A stretch of 64,000 nt of DNA. Origin: Alitta virens. Taxonomy: Eukaryota > Annelida > Polychaeta > Phyllodocida > Nereididae. Numbering within the stretch: position 1 is the first letter of the stretch; each line of letters begins with the position of its first letter. This document shows positions 36,301 to 47,359 of the stretch, piece after piece. The notes beneath the pieces were generated by a model, which worked only from the letters and a program-made list of their open reading frames with translations, made no database searches and was not told where the DNA came from. The stretch covers positions 38,799,836 to 38,863,835 of the forward strand of contig OW028580.1 of assembly GCA_932294295.1 (NCBI GenBank), given 5' to 3'. The position numbers and the translations under genes are program-made.

Positions 36301-37228
36301 ATCCATTGTCACATTGGTGATGCCTTGCAATCTGTTTGAGAAGCAAATGAGGCACACCCAGACTGATTTCACTGACACGGATCAGTGCTGCCGTTAAATT
36401 CAAGAGTTGTGATGTACAGGGGCTTTCCTTCACCTGACTTGAGGACGTTACAAAATGACACGTGTCCTCGCTGAGTCACTCATTTTCTGTTTAGTTCACC
36501 ATATGCGTGGACCAGTTTTCCAAGCTTGATATTGTGTATGTTTGTGTTAAGACAGCTGAATGTAGGAAACGAGCAATACAGCAGTGCATATCACTTCATT
36601 AACATAATACAAAGCGACAAGCCTTACTATGGCAGTCTGATATCTTACAGACCTGCAGGGGATACATCCCTGCTCTGCAGTCTGGAGGCAGGAGCATGGA
36701 TTGAGCTCAGTGATGACAAATTTCAACATGCATGTCAACATTTTGCAACAGAGACAAACTTTTTAATAACATTTGATTTTTTTTTTATTGGATATAAAGT
36801 AAAACAATGACACCATGTGTCTTCAATACATATTAGTACAAATTTTTTTTTAGTGCTAGAAATATATTGCCAGTGTAGGGACCACGGACCTTTACCACTG
36901 TGTGGGCGATATTATCTATTTATTATATAGTCTAAAATAGCCCACTATAGTGAGGCCAATGTCCGTGGTAGGGACTGCATTGTCATAATCATAGCATCAT
37001 GACGTCTACCAGGTTCAGCAGGTCATATACACTTTAAACTTCAGACCCAGAAGCACTTGAATGACAAATAAATGTTATATTAAGCTACACAATTAAGTCG
37101 CTTTGTTACAACTCCTAATAGCTTAGCTATCTTCTGTTCGAGCAAACTCCTGAACATAATTATGTCTTGGTAGCATTCTAGCAAAACATTAAATTTAACT
37201 TAGCAATACAAGCAAGAATTGGAACTTA

Positions 37229-37370
37229 GCGCTGCTCCATTTAAAAAAGAGGGGCGGGATGGGGGTTGACCGGAAGATTATTCAGATATAGGAAGTAGTG
37301 ATTCGGTGGAAAACTGATATCAAGAAAGGGGGGGATCAAAACATTTTCAGGTTTTTAAATGGAACAGCCC
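37229..37370. mobile_element. GGGCTGTTCC inverted-repeat MITE (copy 2)
   Basis: A compact copy: a left end GCGCTGCTCCATTTAAAAA (mutated GGGCTGTTCC) and a right end TTTTTAAATGGAACAGCCC. G-rich tracts follow the left arm. It is 142 bp and non-coding. Confidence 0.75.
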
Positions 37371-37648
37371 CTTATAACATCAAAGCCATACTTGATAATG
37401 CAGGCAAAAATTTCAATTTATCTGACAATATTTAATATTTTAAAATTAAGAAACCAATGGGGGACTCTTAGGTCAACAGGGGGCGCCACAGACCAGTCCT
37501 TACGACCTTTGCGATGTCATCAGTGCCCTCAGTGACATGATTGTATGAATACATCATCAAACAAAGGTCGCAAGGTCGCTAGGCAGCTCCCACTGTTGGC
37601 TCAAAACACCCCTATTCCCTAGTATATGTATTCATATAAAATTACAAG

Positions 37649-40600
37649 CTAATCATCAACAGTTATAGAAAGCGCTCGTATATTGGCCAATTTTTGTGCC
37701 ATTTTCTGGTCATATTCCGCATTACTCAATTGTTCATCAGTTCCGTTGACAAAATGTGAAAGCTCGCTGTATAGCTTGTGAGCCTCTGTGTAATACTTGA
37801 CCTAGAAAAAATAAAATCAAATTGACAATGATGTCAAACGTATTAAACCTTGCAGAAAGAATACGTAACACCACTATGAAATTTACAGTGCCCAAAAGTT
37901 ATGAGAGCCAGGAATGGAACCAAAACATTCTAAATGAAAAGCATGATAGATATGCCAGTTATCTATCATATCTCTCAGTGAGTATGTTTTGGATCCGCTC
38001 CTGGACGTAAATTTGGTGTCAGAAAATGCAAACCACAAAAATATTTTTGTATTAACTGTCAAAATGTTGTGCAACTGCTTTGTCAATTACCTTAAATGAT
38101 TTACTGTAATTTATGCGTAAATTAACATAATTGCAGAAAAAGGACAATTTTACCAATCAGTGACAAATATTTTTGCATTTTTTATACCTGAGTTTTTATC
38201 AGTGCTTGAAAAGATGGTTGAACATAATCTATTCTTCCTTCATAGAACCTAGGAATGTCCTCCATAAGTGTGGAATTCTGATTTTCAAAATCCTCCCTGG
38301 CCACAGCAAGAGCTTTTCGACTCTTGATAATGAAATAACAGAAAGTCAAACTTAGAGTTTAAATAGAACAGTATTTAATAATATAACTTTCTAGGTTTTT
38401 AACTTACATAAATGCTCGCAATGTGCATGAACCGTCAGCCACACAGACTTCGAGTCATTACCCTCTAGTCATTAGATGTACATATAAGGATGTACAACAT
38501 CATTTCATCCCATATATAGAACCGTCAGCCACACAGACTTCGAGTCATTACCCTCTAGTCATTAGATGTACATATAAGGATGTACAACATCATTTCATCC
38601 CATATATAGGTCATTCAGTTAAGACATGAAAGTCAATGGCGGTTTGGTGCAGGATACCTGTGTCCAACCAACAATACCACGTCAATTGCACTTGACGACC
38701 TCTATTTGACCTTTGGTGACGTCACCTACTATTTAGAGAGAGGCACCAAACCAGCCAATACTCTCAGACATGCATGGCTGAGGGTAAAAATACAACAGAA
38801 ACGACAACAAATAAAGTTTTTATTTTATATTATATCTCTCACGCACAACAAACCAACACCAATTATTTGTTTAAAAAAAATTTCATTTGGTTAGGAATAG
38901 AAACACTGCACACAGGAGCTAGGAAGGTGTTTTGATTAATTGTTGAATTGTGTGTTTAGTTGCTAGGCAACTGTATAACCTCCTAACTTTGGCCAATCCC
39001 TATTGATACTCGCAATCAGGAAATTTGATACACTCGGAATCAGGAAATTTCGAAGACTCACTATTTTGCTGGATTTCATGTGTCAATCTATTGCCAATAA
39101 TTAACTAATTTAATTACACAACAAATATTTTAGTTAAAAAATGACACATATACATTATGACTAGGGCTGTACACCTTTATCTTTAAAACGATACGATACG
39201 TATCACGATACAGTAAAACCGATACGATACGTATCATGATACGTATCGTTCAATTTTGTCAATTAGTAATTTTGTACATACTTATAAAAGTTTATTGTAA
39301 ACCTAAAATAATCAAAAGATACTATCAAATTTAATGAACAAATCTTCATTGAATAACTGCAAACTATTGTGTATTAAGAGTCGCTTGATATTTTTCTTCA
39401 CAAACACTGGAACATCTGGGTGGCAGGTGACTTATTTGTTTGAAAATTCTGCTCTGCATACCGTTCAAGTGTATCGTTATTATTACATAACGGTTATTAA
39501 TACACGTATCGTTAACCTTGTACAGGTACAAACGATATATCGAGAACCGGTGTACAGCCCTAATTATGACCAATAATTGGGGTGGCAAAGTTAGCTGAAT
39601 GGCGAATTTCACTGATTCCGAGTAAACAGATATTTTGTGTAATTAGCACATTTTGTAAATGATCATAAAATGACATTTTCTTGACCATAGGCTTGACCAA
39701 AACTAGTGTGGTTTACAGTGTACAGAGGAAACAAGAGTTAGATCAGAATATTATTTATTACAGATTTGCACAGATTGGTAGATTCAACTCTCAATTTTAT
39801 GACTGCCGAAACAAACAACTTGATCACCAAATGATAACAATTCTGTTTCCAGAATTTTCCCTCAATAAGGTCAGTTTTCGGAAAAACCATTACTTTAGGA
39901 GAAATTCATAGTCTTCCGAATATTTTCGAGATCCTAAATTCCACTTCCACTGTGCAAATCTGCGATTGGTTTATCTAAATTATCTATCAATGATATTCTG
40001 TTTGTTTGCTGTTAATATTGCACCTCAGAAAAACTGGTTAAGAGTTGCTGTGAAATTAGACATGTGCTATTCTTCAGCTACAAACTAGTCACTTAAAAAC
40101 CTTAATCTAAACTGAAGCTGTGAAAGCTCTTACCGATTCAAAGCGCTTAACTTTGTTAGCCTGGGAGGGTGACAAAGACAATTTTTAAGGACATGAAATC
40201 GCAGCCAATTTGTGGTTGCAAAACAAACGGTAATTGTCTTAATAAGTTGATTTAGCACTCTAGAGGCCCATCATAGGAGCACTATATATGGATGTTCCAT
40301 TTTATGAAGTTTAATGTATTGTGATCAGAATGAACCGCAGATAGAGTATTCTGGCGTTCTTAGTTCTTAACGAATGAAATTTTATTGTGAATTTTCCATC
40401 ATTTTTGAGACAAAGACAAAATATTTTGGATACATAATGAGTTAAATAATATTCAATATTTGAGAATTTACTTAAGAAGAGTACAAGAAAAGAATTGGCA
40501 AGTTCTCAGATGTAGCTGTAAATTGATGCACCAGCTTCATAAGAATGGAACAACCATCTAACAGGAATTAGGTGAAAATTAATTAATTAATTTCATCAAA

Positions 40601-43490
40601 CATTTTCTGAAACAACAATTCTCACACAAATAAATCACTCGTTCAATATCAGCATCATTATCACGCAAAGAGAGAAATTGTTAAAATATCCAACTCAGAT
40701 TAATGGGATCACATCACACTGTTTCAATTAGGCATTCGCACCCAACTTATAGTCATTTACAAATGAGCTGTATAATACTTACAGAATCGAGCTTAACAAT
40801 ATTAGCTCCAGTTCGCTCCTTTTCTTGGTACTTGTCAACTTTAGCTTGACATTTGGTGTACTCCTATGAAATGGAACGAAACATATTAGGCCTATTCAAT
40901 GATAAAAAGATATTAATACTTCACTATTAAGTAAGGGCTGTTCCATTTAATAAAAGGGGGAGGGGGGTGGACCTCAAAATGGTTAGACCCCCGATCTCTG
41001 GTTTTTGACACCCCTGGTTTTTTCTACATTAGGATATTTAGAAAATACTGGTCAACCACCCCCGTCCCCCAATCTCAGTTTTCCCCAGACGTCCCCCTTC
41101 TATCTGAAAAATCTTCAGGTCAACCCCCCCCTCCCCCTCTTTTTTTATATGGAACAGCCCTAAAGACAACACTGAAATGAGGTCGACATTTGGTGTACTC
41201 CTAAGAAACGGATCAAGGTACCTAGACGTAATCAATACTAAGTCTTGCCTTAAATTAAACATTAAAACCATCGCTAGTCTCAATTTTAAAGGTCTTAATT
41301 AATAGTAAAAATTACGTAGCAAATAATTGAGATCTCTATAGTTAACTTGGTCCAACATTCTGTGTACTTTGTATTCTATATTATTAAATTTTTATTCCTC
41401 AAAATCCAGTGATCTATTTGACTGCAGTGACATCAAGTTTCCCACCTGTAAACTTTGTTCCCTTTTCTTAGCAGCTACTTGTATACAAGGAAATACTGCG
41501 CTTTGTCTGAAAAAATAAAATAAAATCACAATAAATTTGATTATCTTTTAAAGGTGCCCTAAAATAGATTTTTTTTAAAGTGTTGGAATTTATATTGCAA
41601 CAAACTTAAGAGTGAAACTCCTGCTTAAAGTTTTAGTCATGCCAGTGCCCTCTAGTGAGCCAGTGACATCACATCAGGATAGTTGCAACATCCTGGCATC
41701 TTGGTCACACCTCAGTGATTCCCAGGTACTTGACCCCTGGTTAGGGCAATTAGTTCCTGATGTGCCGTCATGCATATTTAATGAGCTATTTCTTCAACTG
41801 CAGTAATTCTCACTGGAGAATGTCAACTTTAAAGTCAGTTTTTTAGGGATCAACCTCAACCAATTAACCTAGGATTCTGGAAATTTGTATTTTAGGGTAT
41901 ATTCTTTCACATGAGCCACAAAACTTAAAAAGTGCAAATTTCATTTTAGGGCACATTTAAGTTATATCTTAACACTAGCAATCATAGATCATCCATTACT
42001 ATACATGTAATATTATCAGAACAGACTTACTTTTTAACTGGATCAACAACTGTTTTTAGTACAACATTATTCTGAAAATACAAAACAAAAAAAACATTTT
42101 TCTGAAGTCATTAAATTAACATTATCATAATGTTTATTTGTGCAGCAATTACTACAAAATTAAGCAAAATTTTATAGAGTGGTTTCGGTACATAATCATT
42201 AAAAAAATTAAAGCATACAAAGAATTAAATAAATTAAAAAGCATCATTTCTGTCGATAATTGACAACTTCTCAAATCTTAACTCTATTTTTATTCAAATT
42301 TAAATCTACCATGTCATGAGTCAATGACTCTAAACGTTGAGACGTTTGATTCCACTTTTCGATATTCTGTCTAAGGCTCTCTTCATCTTTACACAATGGA
42401 CTGCTCAGCAGCTCTTGGCTAATTAGGAATTCCTTCTTCGCTTGTGCTGAAAATGTTTTAGAATAAAATGCACATTAAATCAAAAACAGGTCGCAGTAAA
42501 TGTTTGACGTTTGTAATATAAAATGCATAAATATTACACAAGGTTGTGATGAAAGTCAGCTAACCATTTTGTGACTCCATACTTCTTTTCACATCTTTGT
42601 AAAGCTGCTTGGAGTTCTCTTCTAAACTGAAAAGCAAAGTACAACAATAATTATAAATCAAAGGATCTTGTTTTCACAAATTTTTATACTTTAGTGATAA
42701 CAAAATCAGACTAATACATTCCTGAACAACTTTCAATAAATATCATGATAGATGTTAGTTCCGGACTCAATTTATTCCAGAAGTTTAAGATGAGATAACT
42801 TTTTGACTTATGACTGCCATACTTATACTGCTTATCTACCTATGTTATCCTTATATTTCACTTTAACAAATCTCAGAATGTGAAACGTACTGTTCAATCT
42901 TCTTCACCTCCCTTTCGAATTCTCTTTCCTCCTGAAATTTAATAGTTAACAATTCAATCACAGATGGCAAGAAAGTTAAGATATAAGAAATATCAATTAA
43001 AATTATTAGAAAAATAAATTATAATCGTGGCACATACTGTCCTGGATATTGCACTCTTTTTAGGGGCATGCCCTCTGCTGAATGAAAACCTAGAACAAAA
43101 ATTACACTCATTCATTAATCATTATTAGTCCCAAAAAATCACCATTACTTGCATTAGACATTGAGAGGATAGGTTATTTTTATAAATTGGTTTACAACTT
43201 CAAATGAGCAAGGGGACAAGCACACACACGTTAAACTTCATATTTCTCCTAGTGATCATGGTGATAAGCCAGGAGACAAACCTATTTCAGTGATAAGCAT
43301 GTAAATGATAATTGACACAAGGAAAGTTAGTTGAAATTTCCAGAAGTTTTGTCAACTTTTGACAAGGGAAATTGACCAATGATTGACTTGTCAGTTTTAA
43401 CAAGTAGCGGTCTCCACAGCAGCGAACGTTGTTAGGGCGACAGTACATTGCAATTAAGACCAATACGTTTGTTCTAAATTACCTCATCAT
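37649..43490 (-). CDS. BIN3: BIN3, bridging integrator 3 (BAR-domain protein)
   Basis: BIN3 binds and bends membranes through an N-BAR dimer and acts in actin-linked processes; its fission-yeast relative is Hob3. Reading on the minus strand, the exons are 43490-43483, 43089-43038, 42931-42891, 42626-42565, 42446-42310, 42071-42031, 41506-41446, 40863-40783, 38322-38188 and 37801-37649. They give 256 residues (human 253). The first exon carries only MM and part of the third codon. Matches to human BIN3 run the whole length: EEREFEREVKK, LLSSPLCKDEE, VLKTVVDPVKK, VFPCIQVAAKKREQSLQ, QAKVDKYQEKERTGA, AVAREDFENQN, MEDIPRFYEGRIDYVQPSFQ and the end ALSITVDD (human ALSIVADD). There is no SH3 domain, as in the family. 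It lies head-to-head with ADO. Confidence 0.95.
38431..38608. repeat. Exact 90-bp tandem duplication in a BIN3 intron/flank
   Basis: ACCGTCAGCCACACAGACTT and the following bases at 38431-38520 are repeated from 38521, period 90, with no difference that I can see. It lies in the BIN3 intron between the exons at 38188-38322 and 40783-40863. Confidence 0.9.
39162..39562. mobile_element. hAT-type MITE with perfect 8-bp target duplication
   Basis: The ends TAGGGCTGTACACC and GGTGTACAGCCCTA are perfect inverted repeats. They are flanked by identical 8-bp direct repeats ATTATGAC at 39154-39161 and 39563-39570, the hallmark of hAT insertion. The interior near 39185-39250 is a run of ACGATACGTATC-type units, which can itself form hairpins. 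No transposase frame is present, so it is non-autonomous. It lies inside a BIN3 intron. Confidence 0.92.
40935..41160. mobile_element. GGGCTGTTCC inverted-repeat MITE (copy 3) with TAA flanks
   Basis: The left end GGGCTGTTCCATTTAATA and the right end TATATGGAACAGCCC flank an interior of G-rich then C-rich blocks with repeated GGTCAACCMCCCC phrases. TAA occurs at 40932-40934 and 41161-41163, a 3-bp TWA duplication typical of PIF/Harbinger elements. It is non-coding, in a BIN3 intron just upstream (in BIN3 sense) of the exon at 40783-40863. Confidence 0.82.
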
Positions 43491-43769
43491 TTTGAAGCTC
43501 TTTCACGCTCCCCTAAAACCACAGAAGACAAGTTTCTTGACAGAACCCACAATCCACATCTCAGCTTTCTTCCATGTTTGTTTACAAATGACAGATCCGC
43601 GAGATGTCGCCACAAAAACTTTTTCTTATCGCAAACAACTTTAGTTACGTCTGTGATATTAATTTGAGTTCTTATCGATTATTACCAAATTAATTCTGAC
43701 GCATTTTATTTAATAAATTTTGTGTGGGCGTTAAGGTCACATGATCTATCCGTGAGTTACAAAAACAAA
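43491..43769. promoter_or_regulatory. Divergent promoter shared by BIN3 (minus) and ADO (plus)
   Basis: Only 279 bp separate the two start codons, so both 5' UTRs and promoters must fit here. There is no TATA box at a suitable place. The ADO start codon sits in AAAATGGCGAC, which matches the YY1 consensus often found across start sites of TATA-less genes. An AAGGTCACATGA motif lies about 40 bp before the ADO start. Confidence 0.6.
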
Positions 43770-44528
43770 ATGGCGACGTTAATTCAGAGAGTCGCTGTAC
43801 AAGCTTATCAAACTTTCTCCGTACACAAAGGCACGGGCGCCTTTAGCGAAAGTTTATCTTCTCTAAAGACTTTGGTAAAGCAGTTGGTGAAAAGAGACAT
43901 TAATTTTGACGACAGCTTGGTAGGGAGCGATGAAATTTACCACACAGGGGAAGGAAAGGCGCCAGTCACGTACATTCATATGCATGAGGACGATGTGTTT
44001 TCAATGGGAGTGTTTGTCCTAAGGAATGGCGCGTCATTGCCATTACACGACCACCCTGGCATGCACGGTGTCATCAAAGTTATACATGGCAGAATGGCAA
44101 TAAGGAGCTTTTCTGCTACTGGGGTTCAAGGAGATGTACCAAAAGATGTGACTACAGATATGAACCCTTTGCAGAGACGACTTGTGTTACCTGTAAAATT
44201 TCTTGGAGAGCTTGAATTGAACGATCAATGTGACCCTTGTGTTTTATCACCGACAGACGGAAACTTCCATGAAATCACCAGCATCTCGGGTCCTGCTGCA
44301 TTTTTAGACATTTTGTCTCCACCTTACAATGAATCACGGGATGCGCGTAGGGAGTGTCATTATTACCGAGAACTTCCTTTTAGACATAAAGAGGCCCCTT
44401 CGGAGTCTCAAAATGGGCCTGGGGACAGTCGACATTATTTAATCCAGGTCCCACAACCTCTACACTTTTGGGGAGATTCTGCGAACTATATAGGTCCAGA
44501 CATTGACCCCTATGCGCATATTTCTTAA
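43770..44528 (+). CDS. ADO: ADO, 2-aminoethanethiol (cysteamine) dioxygenase
   Basis: ADO is a non-haem iron thiol dioxygenase. It oxidises cysteamine to hypotaurine and N-terminal cysteines of proteins, feeding an oxygen-dependent N-degron pathway. This single-exon gene encodes 252 residues (human 270). I chose ATG 43770 because MATLIQRVAVQA aligns with human MASLIQRIARQA and has a good context; an in-frame ATG at 43722 would add 16 unconvincing residues. The cupin core is plain: LHDHPGMHG at about 92-100 supplies the first two iron ligands (His93, His95), and the His of GNFHEI (about 167) supplies the third. FLDILSPPY and ECHYYRELP follow; Cys196 and Tyr198 correspond to the pair cross-linked in the human enzyme, from memory. 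The gene is intact, and AATAAA follows at 45019. Confidence 0.96.
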   Translation: MATLIQRVAVQAYQTFSVHKGTGAFSESLSSLKTLVKQLVKRDINFDDSLVGSDEIYHTGEGKAPVTYIHMHEDDVFSMGVFVLRNGASLPLHDHPGMHGVIKVIHGRMAIRSFSATGVQGDVPKDVTTDMNPLQRRLVLPVKFLGELELNDQCDPCVLSPTDGNFHEITSISGPAAFLDILSPPYNESRDARRECHYYRELPFRHKEAPSESQNGPGDSRHYLIQVPQPLHFWGDSANYIGPDIDPYAHIS

Positions 44529-45018
44529 CGGACATCTGCTATTGTGATATTGCAGTCCTTTTATAATCTCTGTGAACTGACAGTTTTGTATGTAATTTAT
44601 TGCTTGAATTCAAGCTATTTTATCTATCAAGGGAGATTCACAATAGTTTACAACGACCTTCAAACCAATTGCTCAACTCACTAATACTATAGATCAAACG
44701 ACTATATTCTGACAGGGAACTGCTATTAGATGTAAATTCAATGTGCAAAGGTGGATTCTTTCATTCCTTCAAGATATTCATGTCAAGAAAGAAACTCTTG
44801 AATGCTTCACTGAAATGTCTAAACTATTCATAATGATTCTAACCTTTTCTGTATGCCTGCATTATCCGCTGTGTCAATTCCGTGTCTCCAAGAAGTTTAT
44901 GTTTTGTGATACAAATTTTGTTATGTGTAAAGTTTTGAAATATTTTTATACATATGAGATGTATGTATAAGGTGCTTATGTGTTGCTTCTTTAATTTATT
45001 TCATGATGCAGCTTGCAG

Positions 45019-45024
45019 AATAAA
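45019..45024 (+). terminator. Poly(A) signal of ADO
   Basis: AATAAA about 490 bp after the ADO stop; no better signal lies closer. Confidence 0.55.
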
Positions 45025-45237
45025 TTGTGATATTTATATATACTTTTATTGTCAAGGCTGTTGTCATTGAATACATTGTTCCAATGTACGATGAAAGTGT
45101 AAACATCTGGAAATGGTTAAACCTGACCCTTTCAGAATTCAAATTGCAGAGACTTTGTGGCTAGTCTGTGGCAGTTTTTGTGGACAGGTTTTTAACTTAG
45201 TCCATCGTTTTACCCTTTGAAACATAAATTAATTCTA

Positions 45238-45335
45238 GCAGCTAGGTGGGGTGGTGAAGACATTGGTCTGCTACACCTAAAGCAGAGCTACTCTAAAGGT
45301 CCAGGGATTGAATCCCCTGCTGGCAATTTTATTAG
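45238..45335 (+). repeat. tRNA-derived SINE head fragment
   Basis: This shows a degenerate A box (GGTGGTGAAGACATTGGTC) and a good B box (GGATTGAATCCCC), spaced as in a tRNA. The acceptor stem does not pair well and the sequence after it is not the main SINE body of this window, so it is a second family or a remnant. Confidence 0.5.
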
Positions 45336-47294
45336 CTCAATCTCCACTGAAAAGTCATTAATATGACCCGTTGAATTAGATGAGTGCACCTCTTTTTTCC
45401 CCAGAGGCCTGTTAGCCCCTCAAAGGATAAATATGCCTACGAATGTTGGCTTGTGCCACCCCCCGCCCCCTTTCACAAATTCCTGGAGGGCTGCCCTCAA
45501 TACAGGTTACACCAAATAAATTTTTTGTGGCCTTTTTAGTGTGAACAGTGTTGTTCATTAGTAAGTGAACCCCACTGAAAAATTTATTTCTTAATCAGAA
45601 TTTACCTATGCAAGTCACTCCAGTTCTAAATGGAATCTCTGTTTCCACACATCAGTTTAAAAAAGGAAAAAGAAAGAAGAAAAAAACATAGGCTGCGTGG
45701 CAGCAAACCCTCAGCAAACTCACATAGTACATGATCGAGTAACACTGGGCTATGGTTTCTGTCAGTGGTGTAATATGTTTTTGGGCAACTTATAAGACAA
45801 TTTCATAAAAAAAAAATCTATTGTAGTCACCATACAGTACATGGAGTTTCCCTGTGGTCTGCCAAGTTAACCTTGGGTCTTTTAAATGCTGATTCTATTT
45901 TTATATCTTAACTGTCTTCCTTTTTTTTTCTAGAGGCCAATAAAATCAATATTAATACCATGTAATTCTATGATAGGATGTGGCAATACATATGTTTTTT
46001 TAATGTCATATATATATATATATGTAATTTTTTGCTATCAATTTACATGTATTTAATGATTAACATGTTACTGATGTTATGTATTCAACAAACATATATC
46101 TGGCAAAGTTTAATGTTTTAACAAAGAGACTAAATTGCAACTGTGTCAGTCTGGATAGTAGTAGTAGTAAATTTTATTAACCAAAGGTCAAACATAGTAA
46201 TAATAATCATAGGATAATAGTTGGCCAAGTCAACAACAGTGAAACTTATAAAATATCACACAGCACCATACATGTATTAGGACTTTATCTCCCTTGCAAA
46301 TCTCATCCATATTATCAGGTAATGTCCCAGCTACGTCTGAATTAGACCTGTAAGTCAGTTGAATTTCAAATTCTGACTGACTCTGCCAAAATTCTGCTAA
46401 CTTCACGAAGTCATAATTTCATGACTAACTGCTGCTTGTGGCAAATTTTGCTGCTTCTGAACCAGAAGCTGACTCAATGCTTTACAGTTCCATGAAAGAC
46501 ACACGAACGAGTATAAAAAATGATAACCTATGGGTGTGAAAATGTACCTGTTCTGATTTCCTACAAACTTCTGTTCATCAATATATGGAAATGTGAAATT
46601 ATGTCCAGGGGTAGGGTCATTTTCTGTTTGCAAACGACAGCCCTTTCCATCACATTCAGTGTAGTGGCTGATCCAGAGTAATTATATTTATTTCAGCCTT
46701 TTTAGTGGCTAAGTGGATATTTCAAATCTGACTTGAGTTTTGCTGCTTATCATAATAAATGTAGCTTGATAAATGTAGCTTGACTTAAACAAAATATCAC
46801 TAACTTTCGTGGCTAAATGCTGCTGCTTACGCTTATGGGTCTACTCTGAATGCCTATACAAATAAGTTATCATATGGCCAATGTGGAATTAGCTTCTACT
46901 CACTCAGTGACAGCATTCAGCAGTTACTCACTTGATTGCAATCCTGGGGATCATTTGATTTTGGCTTCCCAATTCAGCATGAGTCTGGCTTCATGTTAAG
47001 TGCAATTGTTTGATACTTGCCAAGTGATGTCTATCTATATCTAGTTGAAATCATCACAAATTGCAATTAGTAACTGACAGAGACCACACATTGCTCAGCA
47101 TGACCACAAGTGCAATTGATCCAAAATATTTGGGGAATGGATCAAATTGCATAAATGACATTGGAAGTGCAATTACCAATCTGGCAATACTTATGTCAAA
47201 AGTATGACATTGGTTTTCTGGCCTATTGAGTATTGCCAAATTATTCAATCAATTCAGCCAAGACAGATCTGAGTATATGAGTTCAGACAGGGAG

Positions 47295-47302
47295 TATATA
47301 AG
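47295..47302 (+). promoter_or_regulatory. TATA box of the forkhead gene
   Basis: TATATAAG lies 58 bp before the ATG. A TCAGTC initiator-like motif about 30 bp downstream (near 47328) is at the distance expected of a transcription start, which would leave a 5' UTR of only about 30 bases. TATA promoters are common on regulated developmental genes. Confidence 0.65.
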
Positions 47303-47359
47303 CATGAGCAGATCTTGGTAGAGCAGATCAGTCTGTTTTGAACCAACCAAAGAACAATA

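Larger units (their letters stand above)
35860..37648. other. Convergent spacer between NUMA1 and BIN3
   Basis: No coding exon is seen. It contains the full-length SINE at 36012-36300 and a short GGGCTGTTCC element at 37229-37370. BIN3 transcription must end here on the minus strand; TTTATT (complement of AATAAA) at 36919-36924 and 36784-36789 are possible signals, but I cannot choose. Confidence 0.5.
44529..47294. other. ADO 3' UTR and spacer before the forkhead gene
   Basis: No exon is recognised. The stretch holds a tRNA-like SINE fragment at 45238-45335, a short TATATA run near 46011, and a segment near 46155-46240 beginning with repeated AGT and TTTTATTAACC that resembles an antisense retroposon tail. 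Confidence 0.5.

Noticed and set aside
43722..43769. Upstream in-frame ATG of ADO adding 16 residues
   Set aside because: The ATG at 43770 aligns with the human N-terminus (MASLIQR) and has the better context. The extra residues would also eat into the small shared promoter.
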